Origin: Pyrrhosoma nymphula
Lineage: Eukaryota; Arthropoda; Insecta; Odonata; Coenagrionidae
Assembly (NCBI GenBank): GCA_963573305.1
Contig: OY754331.1
Span: forward strand, 150,903,728 to 150,967,727
Reading direction: 5' to 3'
DNA: 64,000 bases
In this document: positions 45,546 to 56,627 of the stretch, piece by piece
How positions within the stretch are numbered: the first letter of the stretch is position 1
Layout of the letters: the number at the start of each line of letters is the position of its first letter
Program-made: the position numbers and the translations under genes
The notes under the pieces: generated by a model
Seen by the model: the letters and a program-made list of their open reading frames with translations, nothing else
Told to the model about the DNA's origin: nothing
Databases searched by the model: none

Positions 45546-46879
45546 AGACAATGAGCTGCCAAAATCTACAAAAAATGTTCATACTTTAAATTCTAAGACG
45601 ACCTCTTACCTACTTCTTTTTGAGCAAAATTTACGCGTAGGCGGATGTAAAATTTAGAACACCTCTTCATACTACCCAGCGAGCCGCACGAACTGGATGG
45701 CTAGCGCGTAACTAGAGCTAGCTAGAGAGGTAGAGTAGCTAGGAGAGCTAGCGCGTAACGTAGTTAGAGCGTAAGTAGGCAAAGGTAGGACACCAGCCGT
45801 GAAGAAGGGAGGGAAAAGAAAAATAATTGGAAGAGCAAAAGGACGAAATCTCGACGGAGTGTTATTTGTTTCGCTATTTTTGTACCAGACATTATTGGTG
45901 CGTCGAAAGAAGACATTTTGGCAAGTATAATTTATTTGATAGATATTGTTTTGTTCGAGGATTTCCTTTAAAAAATTTCGCTTTAAAATCCCCCTGCATA
46001 TGAATAGGAGAGAAAAGGCATAATTACACAAGATCTGCTGGATGACAACAAATAGACGAAAGTTTCTAAGATGTTGTACTAGTACCTATTATATGGTATG
46101 GCCTTGAGCTTGCAGTGGGAGTTTAACAAAGATAACTTCCCCAATGCAAGTATTTCTTACCAGTAAGGCTCTCATTATCTCCAGGATAAATGAGAACATC
46201 TTCCCTGCAAAAGAAAGAAAAGCAATTATGGAGCCCATAACAATGGGCCCAACTTTAATACTCCATTCAAAGAAACACGCCTTCACAAGAGCATTAACTC
46301 ATATTTACAAGACACATTTACCACTCGTTATCCACGGTTACTCCCAGGACTCTTCGGCCATGAATTCATACCTTGAATATAAGGAAAATAATATAAATTC
46401 CACCAGATAGACACCAAAGGGAAACTTGGCTTTAAGATAATTAGGTTCTTCTAATTATTCTCGAAGATAAATAAGCTCTAAAAGCTCACCTTTCATAATC
46501 CTCCGATTTTCTCGCTATGCAAACCTTTCACCAAACAATTTACTCCCGCACTGCTGGACAAGAATGGATTATTAGCCTTCACTGCTGTTGCTAAGAATAT
46601 AATTTTGGGAGAGTTCTCTGAGAATAATAATGCAAAAATACATTTTTTACGGAGTAAATTAATGAGAGTTATCAAAGCTCACAGTTTTCCGCTGCTGGTC
46701 AAACAAAACGTCTTATGACGAAGTTACAAAACATTTGCAGCTTTCATTTTAGGGCAGGAGAAAAATACTGACGCAATGGTACGGAAAGATTCGGAGAACC
46801 TTGAGTATCCGAAACGCTGTGAAGAACTTATAAATAAAATTTTAAAATCATTCTGCTAAAATACTTCGCAAGGGACTGA
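45546..46879. other. no gene recognised
   Basis: 45700-45770 holds a degenerate repeat of GCTAGC and GCGTAA words. Open frames 45672-46031 (minus, 119 codons) and 46144-46410 (plus, 88 codons) have no recognised motif. Confidence 0.4.
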
Positions 46880-48370
46880 CACTGAATAAACATTGCGCAG
46901 ACTACTTCAAAGGTGACATTGTCGGTCTTCTTCTTTCGTTGCCTCCCTATGCTACTATTCCCCAGTAGTAATTTCTTTCTTTCTGTTTTACAGTTCTGTT
47001 TTAATGCCTTTGACTGATACCAAGGTTTCATTAGTTATTTCCGTCAAGTACCCTTTCGTAGTTTTTTTACACTTTGTAAAATTGTCTTCAATCTTCCTCT
47101 CTTTTTCTGTTGTAAAAAGCTTTCCCGATTATTCTTCGTAATGGTCTCAAATAACTTGTTTCTAATAATGTTTTCTCTTCACTGTGTCAGCCATGTCTTA
47201 GAAATATTTGTCAATATTGGCTTTATTGCTGTTTTGTAGATCCTTCATTTAGGCTAAATCCTTGTATTTGACTTTATAACATAGCATCGTCATGACAAGT
47301 ATCGAATATTATTGGTTTGGTGGTCTGCTGTCTCACACTTTCGTCAACATCTTAATGCTCAGATATTTCTATTTTCAGATATTTTAATTTCATTTCGTCC
47401 TGTATTGTCTTCTTATCTGTTACCAACATTACTGATTTCGATATTGTCATGAATTTTGGCTTGGAGTCAGATATTATGTAGTGAGTGATTTACCTACGTG
47501 GTTCAATAGATAAAACTACACATGGAGGTCATCGTCATTCACAGCGATTAATCCAGCAACGTCAGCAAAAGCACAATAGCTCTTACATAGCGGCCACCTA
47601 TTTTATCCCCTTTATTTATCTACTTTCCTTCTTATTTTTTCCATGATGATGTTTGAAAGAAGTGAAATTCCCAGTCGTATTTCTTTTGTCCTGTAATCGG
47701 TTCTGTATATTCCGCATTCAATTTGGATGGTACGTCGTTGTAGTCTATATTTTAATACTGTATTGATACCTCTACAATTTGAAGGAACATGGTTTTCTGC
47801 TCCTTTTTAAATTATTGTCGTATTTTAGTCCGCCTTTCGTCTGTAATCGAAGAGCGAGTGGAGATGCCATTGATTAAGCTACCCATCTATTGGGTGAGCT
47901 GTTTTACATTTTCCCTGTCCAAGAAATTCGTAAAGAATGTTGTCTGACCAGGGATTTTTATATTTTATAGCTCTTGGAGCACTAGTGGGGCATCTGTTCT
48001 CTCTTCTTGAATAGGTGCCTCGGTCACTTTCCCTGGCATACACTGTTCTACTAGTTTTATTGGTTTGTTTTTACCGTCAAAAATTCTGCTTTCTTCTTTG
48101 AGATAAAATATTTATTGTTTTTAATATTCAAAATATCTTTATGGAGTCGGTGGAAAACACTATTCACATAAGTTGAGTATACCTTCGAGTATGTACCGTA
48201 TATATTTCTCACAATTGCGACTATTTCATTGCGAATTAACTTGCGATGCTCATATGACACTTAATTTTGAAGCTTTGGGTATTTCGAGTAAGCCATTTTT
48301 ATTTTACATTTATCTTTTACTTCCGTACAAAACCAAGGTATTTTGTTGATTCCCCATTTTTTCGGTGAAC
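46880..48370 (-). pseudogene. very old non-LTR retrotransposon (LINE), EN-RT linker through C-terminus
   Basis: Minus-strand translation across many stops and shifts keeps recognisable landmarks in the correct order. KIPWFCTEVKDKCKIKMAYS and HRKLIRNEIVAIVRN (48345-48180) match the (T)PWWN-EV-KKK-AYKKW linker after the endonuclease. A block with KIPGQTTFFTNFL (around 47940) matches K(S)PGPDNIPNEFL. NIIMEKIRRKVDK and SYCAFADVAGLIAVNDDDL (around 47680-47530) match (F)NLIMEKI-RKV and CYADDAxLIAExEDDL, with ADD now ADV. NSSIGRQRKKKTDN (around 46950) matches the C-terminal IGRPRKRWxDN. This is a jockey/R1-like family different from the CR1-like copies at 33 and 49 kb. Confidence 0.72.
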
Positions 48371-49534
48371 TATTTTAGTGCCTAGGGCTTCCGTGGGTGT
48401 TTTTACAATGTTTGTTTTTTTTAAATTCCTTCCAACTGTAGACATACTGGTTTCACTCTGTGAAGGGCAACCCAAAAATTTCTAAATAGTTTACTTTTAT
48501 CTTGCGTCTGCTGTTTTCATCTGTGTAATTTAATTGCCCTTCTCTTTTCCTGAACCGCTTACTCAACCCACATATTTCCTAAGAATTATTCGGCGCTCAA
48601 AACTACCATAGTGAAAACCATCGGAGTATCACAATGATACCACCTCAATTTACTCTTTCTACTCCGAGTAATTAGAGAGCCATTGATTTTAAGAAACGCT
48701 CCCACTAGGAATAATTTTTTTTCATTTCGAAGGTATTCATAAAAAATGAAAAAAATTAAAGTGGCCAATGCGACAGAATTAATGCATCCTACTACTCTAG
48801 TCTATAATGAAACCTGCTCCGGTATTTTTCAATAGCAATTCTTTTTTTAGCACCAATGTCTGTGAGTGAAATGCGCAGACCAATATAATCAATTACAAGC
48901 GAAATATTTTGCCTAAAGGTAACATTTTTGGATAAAACCAAAGCATTTAAATGGAATAGAATGCGGTACTCAAATCTTTTATTTTCTATGATCGGTTATG
49001 GGCGCGATTGAGACAAGTACACAACCAAGCATGCTCGAACCATCTTAAAAAGGGGCCTTAAATTCCTTCATGTCAATCATTTTTGGTTAAACCTCCCTCG
49101 TGATCTTACGGATAACAACTATTTTCCCCCTTCCCCGTGGTTTCCGCGAAGGCCTGACAACATATTTCCAGCTTCTACCCCACTCCTGACTCCTAGCAAT
49201 TGGATCCTTTTTTTTAAAACTTGACACTCAGCCAATTCTTAGCGACTAAGCTTTCTTCCATCTTTCTTTCTTTTTCTTTCACATCTTTCTCCATCCCTCT
49301 AAGAATACCTATCCTCCGACTGCTCTCCTTACTCTCTCCTGTCTTCTTAACTTCACCTCCTTTTATCTTACTTATATATGTACTATTTTCACCGCTTCCT
49401 TTTTCCCAACGATTTTTCTGTCTCCTTTTTCTTAATTCCCACGAAAATAACAGAAGCTTCTGAGAACACAGTCTCTCCTGAAATGTAGTCATCAAGATTA
49501 GGCGCGCGCGCGCTGCGCGCTAGGCTTAGATTAC
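48371..49534. other. no gene recognised; pyrimidine-rich stretch and CG-palindrome
   Basis: 49205-49445 is strongly C/T-biased on the plus strand (TTCTTTC, CTCTCC words), generating a spurious 80-93-codon frame on each strand. 49502-49520 is an alternating GC run, GCGCGCGCGCGCTGCGCGC, lying just upstream of the truncated LINE. No gene recognised. Confidence 0.45.
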
Positions 49535-49829
49535 TTGAGCAATTGAGAATAGATATCTTTCAGAGCGACACGGAGAACATCATATTAGAACCCCACTATG
49601 TTTCCAGGTCCGACAGAGACGATAAATTAAGAGAGATATTTTGCCGAACGGATAGGTATGGGAATTCGTTTTTCCCCCGAACAATAAGGGACTTTAATAA
49701 ATGCAAGGCGTAATTTCATAGAGCGTTTCCTTTTTATATGTAAACGGCTGGTGTCCTAACACCCCCCGCCACACGCCTATTGAGGCGGCTTGCGGGGTAG
49801 TATGTAGATGTAGATGTAGATGTAGATTA
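49535..49829 (+). pseudogene. LINE 3' end: RT C-terminus, 3' UTR and TAGATG tail, plus-strand copy
   Basis: An unbroken frame (49549-49713) reads IDIFQSDTENIILEPHYVSR, then KLREIFCRTDRYGNSFFPRT, IRDFNKCKA and stop. It aligns with the minus-strand copy at 33.3-33.9 kb (RELDCRTDKF...FFPRTIRDHN). The 3' UTR has CACCCCCCGCCACACGCC and GAGGCGGCTTGCGGGG, and ends in (TAGATG)4-type repeats at 49803-49829, the short-tandem tail typical of CR1-like LINEs. 5' truncation to under 300 bp is the usual product of incomplete reverse transcription. This copy is the better preserved of the two. Confidence 0.85.
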
Positions 49830-52339
49830 CACCAATTGAATTGAGACGCACTCGAGTCCCACTCCCCCAAAGCGTAGCTAGCCATTCTATTTCTCCCCTC
49901 ACCCGTAGCGCCTCAGAAAAACCACATCCCTCTGCTCCATTCCGCCCCCCTTCTACAAATCAATTACAAAACCACTCCGAGTGTCCTCAGGGATACCAAA
50001 CTCAGACCTTCTGCTCTGCACTATCCTCACCCTCTCCGCTTCACGATGCAGCACTGGGACCTTATTACCGAAAGGCCGTAAGTAAAATACGAGTATCGTG
50101 GAACTCGTCCGTGGCTTCGGGCCGGCAAAACTCTGAGAGGATGGAGCTGAAAACTAACTTCGCAGTAATTCCGTGGATGCCTCACTCAAAGAAGAGAGGG
50201 CTGATGAGTCGGGAACCAGCCGAACAATTGGTCACTTACGGCTCTGGAATAAACCAAAAAACTCTTAAGTCCTTCCCAATAACTTCTCAGAGGTTAACTA
50301 TTTAATGCCTACGCCTCATAGTACCTCCATACCTCGAGGTATTATTCCTCTCCGTTCTCAGATAAGCGTAATTTTCATTCGTAAAGGTAGGTGTCATTCG
50401 AATGAAATCATTTTGCAGGAAACATACATCTCTATTATCATTGACCATCATTATCTGCCCACCTGTGTTATTCCAGATCAATCTCACCCTCTTCAAAAAT
50501 GCATTGTTCTGGCGTGTATTAAACAAATATTACTCAGTGCATTTTCTTTTCTTTCCGACTTCCTTCCGACTTCCGACTTTTCTTCGAAGTTTTCAGACTT
50601 TTCCTTTGTCAACAATGATGTAAAAGTTTTAGCATGACTTATCAGTTTATTTTAGAGGCGGCGCAAGTTAATCTATAAGAAGGTTGTTCAATTAGTTGGA
50701 AAAACGCCTGCGAGATGACGTCATAGGAAAATTTTGAGAATTCAACAACAAATTATATTCTTCAAACTAACTAGTACCAATTTTCAGCTGGCACAATAGC
50801 TAACATCGAAGAAGTCATTTTCTGGAATATTAATATCTCCATAATAAAGAATAAAAAAAACTCAACAGTATATAATCCACACTATTTAATAAAAGAAAGA
50901 AAACCGATCAAGGTTTCGACACGTTGTGTCATCTTCAAGTTCTTAAAGGGCGACATTTTTCTTGCCAATTGCATTCAACAACTGAACGAAATATCGTCGT
51001 TCAAATAAAAAAGCATATAAGTACATAAATGACGAGGCATACATGTAACTGTAAAGCTGAATAGCGAATGAGTAATGATGGCTTTAAAGATTTAGAGCTA
51101 GAATAAACGGGCAAACTAATTAGCTTTGGAAAATGTGACCAAGGCCACTCTACCCAGAATCAGATCTTTACATTACCTTTATGCACGACGACAGAGGGAA
51201 AAAAACAATAATCTCGTTGATATCTCTAAATGTGCGGTTATGTTATTCATTCTTAGTAAAGACACTCTACGTCAAGCACTGTACAAATAGTGTTGTCAAA
51301 ATAATTAAGCCGAGAGTTTAAACGCCAAAATCATATTATGTACAAAATTAATTACTCTTTAACACTAATTAACTTATTTTCGTTATTCACTGATCGTGCC
51401 TTTGCCTTTTAAGGTGGTTCCACCGTAAAATAACTTAAATGTAAATTTATTAATATTCTGTCTACTTGTAGAAAAAGTTGTCTTTTATCTGATATGAACA
51501 ACAAAATAATACCTTTCCACGGTATATTACTCTCTAATTGAACTTGAAATTACATGGTGTTCAATGGGGGAATGAGAGAAACACGGGGAAAATAGTATTT
51601 TTCCATAAAATATGCCATAATGCCATTTTTGCGGAAAACTATTTATATGAAGGAAATAATCCAAAGAAATTGCATAAAAACAAAATGCAGGCATCTTACC
51701 ACCTTATTTTTCTAGTTATTGAAGTATTACTGCCGTAATTGAAGTCAAAATGCGGTAATTCGTAGGAAATGGCGCTGCAGTCGGCTCCTATGGCTGGATA
51801 AAAGTGCTCATTTCAAATACATTCGTGGAATAATCTGTATTTTTTCTACTTTACTTTTGGTTTTCTGTAAGTAACGCATTTCATCAGCGAAAGCAGGATT
51901 TTTTGGACAAAATATAAAAAATGTGGAACCTGAATTAAGAACTTTTTCGGGAGAAATTTCGGGAAATAAGGAGGAATCACCTCCACCCTTCTTTCCTCAA
52001 AACATTTTATCTTATGACAGATCGCCTATAGCCTAAACTTCACCTCAATGGTATTCTACGCTAATGAAGCCAAGTTGTGTACCTACACTTTATGCACCTC
52101 CGTGACCACAAAATCTAAATCCACTTCCAGCTGGACTACCTGAGAATGAAGGCGAGTGTACAAAGAGTGAAGCATTAATTGAAAGCGCTTTCCTGACTGA
52201 CTTCGTTTAGCGACGGTAAATGAGACAGTAAAGGTTGCAATAGATTCCCTCATTGGGGATTGGTTCAAATGCATAGGGAAAATGTACCAAATGATTTACA
52301 ATAGCTTAAAAATGTGTATTTCTTCAAGGCAGGCAAATA
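49830..52339. other. no gene recognised; one longer open frame and one hammerhead-like motif
   Basis: A plus-strand open frame at 49841-50305 (154 codons, Ser/Pro/Thr-rich, starting in the LINE tail junction) has no motif. 50305-50637 holds overlapping frames without motif. The motif at 50913-50938 is listed separately. AT-rich and featureless after 50950. Confidence 0.4.
50913..50938 (-). other. hammerhead-core-like motif with perfect stem II
   Basis: On the minus strand: TTGAAGA (one base off CTGANGA), one T, GACAC, loop AAC, GTGTC (five perfect pairs), then GAAAC. The arrangement is the same as at 13.8-14.1, 33.0 and 44.3/45.5 kb. The first C of CUGANGA is replaced, so cleavage activity is unlikely. 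It may mark the end of a lost retroelement. Confidence 0.35.
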
Positions 52340-52492
52340 CAGCCGATGCATGGCCCGATTAAGCGGCTTCTTGTCCCAATTAACCGGAGAAAACTCAGGG
52401 ACCTTTCTTCAATTGGGTTCTGTTCTTGATGATTTTTCCCGAATAAGCGGCTGTCCCAAATGACCGGTGGCCCGATTAACCGGAATCTACTG
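52340..52492. mobile_element. miniature pogo/Tigger-like TIR element
   Basis: The ends are CAG...CTG immediately flanked by TA (52338-52339 and 52493-52494); even the outer CAAATACAG...CTGTATTTG is mirror-symmetric. The right end reverse-complemented reads CAGTAGATTCCGGTTAATCG, the usual pogo/Tigger terminal style, and the left arm carries the matching GGCCCGATTAAGCGG word. CCGGTTAAT and CGCTTATTCGGG words recur internally. 153 bp, non-coding. The arms are not perfectly complementary, so the element is old. Confidence 0.7.
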
Positions 52493-55400
52493 TATTTGTT
52501 TTGACTCACACAGTCGCGGCGGAACCTCCTTAAATTAATGGTGGCCTCTATAGTACCAACTCTACATACTTTGTGATGACTTCATGTACTGACATCTATC
52601 GGGGAATGAATATAGAAATTTAAAAAAATTCAGCCTCTAAGTCCGCATAACTTACATCAGTACTATAGCTTTATCATGGACGCGTCAGGAGCATACAAGA
52701 GCGACTAGACACGTCTTTCTTTCATGACGAAGAAATTTAAATGATGAAGCAAATGAGTACATGTACAGTGTTAGTTTAAATTCATATAACGAGGGAAAAA
52801 AATACCAGGAATCCCAGGAGAAAACGTCCAATTCAATAAAGTTCCTCTTTTGTGCGCACCAAAAGCGGAGTGCGCATGCGTGCAAGTCTTTTGTTTCCTG
52901 CCACTCCTTTCTTAAGTCTTTCTTTCTTCTCGGAGAGTGGGATGAACCGGAGGGGATAAACTTCCCCTTATTTTGATGCCTCCTCCCCCCCCCCTGCTTC
53001 CCCCCACCCTAGTCTCTTTGGTGTCAAACAAATATTTCTTTAAAATGCTAACTAACTTTTAAAAATTGATTTTACACCAACGAAAATAAATTATTATCTT
53101 CCAAGATCTCGGTGTAACTCCTCTCATCACCAACCGAATTGTCCTGCCAATTCCTAGTGAAGCCATTTCAATGCTTCCTTTCATAGTTGTTTTTCTTTCA
53201 TTTATGCTGAGAAGGTACCCGAGATACCGCATTACCATCCTCAGCAACATCAAGGAAATTTCATTGTGAGCAAACAAAAAATATCACAGTATCAGTATCC
53301 ATTCGGGCCGAAAATACAATTCTTAATAATGAGGTTTAAAAGGAAAATATTGACTTTTTAAATAAAAAGTAAACCCAGAAAGAATTGTAAATTATGCTTC
53401 AGTGAAATATCAATTGGTACTCAAAGAAACTGGTTACACATGCAACATGTAGGTAGACAATGACTTCGCAAAATCAGATTCTTAATTCTCTCCAACTTAA
53501 ACATATCTACGACGCGCGTAACTATCTGGCACTAACAATAAAAGTAAGTACTGGGTGAGTAGGTACTATTATTAAAATTCAATATTAAACGTTGTGATGT
53601 TTAGTGGGCGTCGTTCCGGGCTAAATAAAATTTTCCAAAATGTGATTTTATGGAAAAACAGCCAAGGCAATACGGGTACCGATTCCTGGAAAAATTGAAA
53701 GTAGTTTCATGTCGTACGACTGCAATGACACGAAATTTTTCTCGATTTGGCAAGATCATAGCCTAAATCCTTGGTCTCTCGGGGAAACAAAATGAATGGT
53801 ATAATATGCATTTTGACCCATGATCGGCCATAAATAAGAGGAACTGGAACTAAAAGATACATGTTAATGAAAAGTACTAATTCTTTTAAATAGAGCTAAT
53901 ATCCTTAGCACTATAAGGTTCAGAGCAAATAAAAATAAACTGCGAAAAACAAATACTTATGGAATATTTTCTTTGAAAGCAAAGCAATATTTGTATTAGG
54001 CTGAGTATCAGTATTTCTCTCGAATATATTTATCGTTTACTAGCGCTGCAAGCTTACTTCTGTGATAGAGATTTGATAGGTTGTATTAGCTTAAAGCATC
54101 AACAAAAAAATAACAAACTCGCAAATACTTAATTAGTTATCATATACAGTAGTTAAATAAATTGAAAATTTATTAATAATGAGATTGAAGACACAAGAGT
54201 CTACTGAAAGACCTCCTTGACGGATTGACATGAGTTGGTTCATTATATTATTTTACATATGTTTACTGTAATTTTAAACAAGTTTTTAATTTCATCTACA
54301 TCAACTATGTGCATGGTAAGAACTTCTTTCAATCCAGATTAATTTAAGGAATACCAAGAGCACCTTAACAAGAACCATGGGCTATCTCATAAATTACTTT
54401 TCCGAGCCGAAGAGCTGTGGCCATTGAAAGCAATGATACATGATAAGTATCCAATTAGATAGGTTAAAATTGCACTATTCTTCCACAGATCCAACATCAA
54501 TTTATTCTCAACCTTTACAGGTCTAGGAAAAAAAATAATTCCCATCATAAATATGAATATTATGGCACATTTTAGAATATTTCGTCAGGAAAGGGAATGA
54601 GAAAACATCAATAGATGAAAGCGTAAGAGGAAATGATCTTAGCACATGCCTTGTAACATGCGGCGACACGGTACAAGTATAAATCAGCCCATTACTTGTT
54701 TGCCATCCCTATGAACTCATTCACAGGACCTTTGGTCCTTACGAGAAACTTTTTTGCGTTGTATAAGACCAAAGAATCACCTTCTTCTCCTATGGAGAGG
54801 TATATTTTTCTTTCCAGTAGAACCAACTCCTTTCGTATCACTCATTGGGTTTCCGGAAACAGACTCCCCTGTGGCGACGTCAACCCAGAGTTCCTCTAAC
54901 GTGTCCACTTCCAACTACATGTCAAGATGGAATTCTAAGGAATCAAGTCTCCCACTTTCCATCTTGTCAGTCTTTCGAGTTGGACCATTGTATTCCCTCC
55001 GGATCCACTTTTGCTGTAGACACTGACGTTTTTAAGAGAGTGAGAGAGAGAGTGATGCCCTTTTTCATATCCTTTTTTCGGGTTTATGGAGCGGCGAGCG
55101 CATTGAAGTAGGTCACCACAGATTTTAATTCATTCGGGTGGTAGCAAGTTTTATTTTTTCAACCGGCAAAAAAACAACTCCTAACTTAATAATGTAACCC
55201 TGCGAAATAAGAATAGGTAATTTTCTTCCTGCCGGAAGCGCTTCAAGTGAGTCAGCTATATCGTATATTATTGCTCCCGATGTAAGTCGGTAAATTTCCG
55301 GGGCACAGATGGCATTGTACACTGGAAAAATCTCCCAATGGTGACTGTTAACTTGGATCCAAGTTTGCCGAACCGCTTTTGTTTTATAAGACACACCCAA

Positions 55401-55811
55401 GGACATAAAATCAATGCCCCTTTAATAGGACAAACATAGCAGCCCAAAAGGAGAATGAAGCTTAAACATAGGGAATTTCTCCGTATTAAAATTTAGATGA
55501 AATGGGTAAATATTTTTGTTTGTGTTTTTAGAACTGATAAATGAAACAACCACATAATTTAGAGGTAGGTTTGTCCAAGGTGAACTCGTCCAAGGCAGGT
55601 GGAGAGAGGAGGGAGCCGGTAAGGGAACGGTTTTATTTACTAAATTATTATTTCTGTTAAAATTTCAATTAATTTTGTATTTCCACGGGCAAGGCATTCT
55701 TGATTATGTATTTGAATATATACAGCATTATGTATTATGTTTCTCAACATTTATTTCCTTCTTTACTTTCCAAGAAAGACTTTGTTACGTTCGTTAAGTA
55801 ACATTGGTTGA
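52493..55811. other. no gene recognised
   Basis: AT-rich. 52982-53012 is C-rich. The minus-strand open frame at 55125-55406 (93 codons, with NSHHWEIFPVYNAICAPEIY and ALPAGRKLPILIS) has protein-like composition but no family I recognise. Overlapping plus frames at 54696-55111 are unrecognised. Confidence 0.4.
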
Positions 55812-56234
55812 AGGGATGGAACGTGTACACGTCTGGAGGCGTGTACACGTTTTCTTTTCTCGCAAAATAATACACGTTAGCATCATCCGCCTTTGATCAC
55901 GAATTGCCGCCGCAGTCACGTAATATGACTTGAGTCAAGGTGAATCTTTATGAATCAGTGTGTGTACGGTACTTCCAGGAATCTGGATCGCAGTTGGTGA
56001 CTACTGTCACCGCCTGCAGTCACATCTTACTCCCTGTGATCTTAGCAGGCTGACGTTCTGCAAGAAGCGGTGTGGGACTCCAACACTCTAGGCGTGCATA
56101 CCTGCAGGCCCATCGCAGAACGTAATGTGGGGCCAGAGATTAACTACTGTATGCGTAGGAACAGGTAAGACGTGTACACGTCTGAATAACAAGCATTTAC
56201 ATGGTTACTGCAGTACACGCTTTTGCCCATCCCT
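55812..56234. mobile_element. hAT-like TIR element carrying ACGTGTACACGT palindromes
   Basis: The left end AGGGATGGAACGTGTACACG is the inverted counterpart of the right end, which reverse-complemented reads AGGGATGGGCAAAAGCGTGT. AGGGATGG-GCAAA ends are typical of hAT elements. The flanks CATTGGTT and AATTGGTA (two bases removed on the left) could be an imperfect 8-bp target duplication. CGTGTACACG occurs at 55822, 55840 and 56171, and a partial copy lies at the right end. The middle is GC-richer than its surroundings and non-coding. Confidence 0.65.
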
Positions 56235-56306
56235 AATTGGTAGTAATAGCCTTCACTAATTAATGGTTTTACTTTTTGGACGGGCTAAAATTGGCGAAGC
56301 CTGGTA

Positions 56307-56627
56307 GGTTGTGTTTGAACCGTTCGAAATAATCCCGATCACGTAACCAAGGAGTCACGTGGTACAACAACGACAGTTCGGAGAATTTGGTGAGTTTTAC
56401 CCACTAGGATGGATAACTTAAGAGTCTTATATGCTGTTTATTGCGTCTTTAATCGCAATATTTAACTCCATTAACATTGTTCCCTCAAGAAAAACTAGAT
56501 CGGAAAGGCTGCGTGGGAGTTTTTGGAGTAGTTTAAATACACCTAAATCAAGAACCCTTCGTGGTTGTACCACGTGACTCCCTAGTTACGTGATTGGAAT
56601 CATCTTGAACGTTTCAAACACAACTCC
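56307..56627. mobile_element. TIR element (MITE), copy 2 of the 39.2-kb family
   Basis: The left arm GGTTGTGTTTGAACCGTTCG, CCGATCACGTAACCAAGGAG and TCACGTGGTACAACAACGA is inverted at the right end (GTGGTTGTACCACGTGACTC, TTGAACGTTTCAAACACAAC). The internal words GGATAACTTAA, TTGCGTCT and ATCGGAAAGGCTGCG are shared with 39242-39554. The arms of this copy are better matched than those of copy 1. No coding capacity. Confidence 0.85.

Noticed and set aside
45700..45770. GCTAGC/GCGTAA repeat cluster as a regulatory array
   Set aside because: Irregular spacing and no adjacent gene; simple-sequence slippage is enough to explain it.
50204..50235. CTGATGAG, a possible full hammerhead box, on the plus strand
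   Set aside because: The following bases give CGAAC but no GAAA, and no stem II can be formed, so the core is not present.
49841..50305. 154-codon plus-strand open frame
   Set aside because: Ser/Pro/Thr-rich, starts at the junction with the LINE tail, has no motif and no supporting context.
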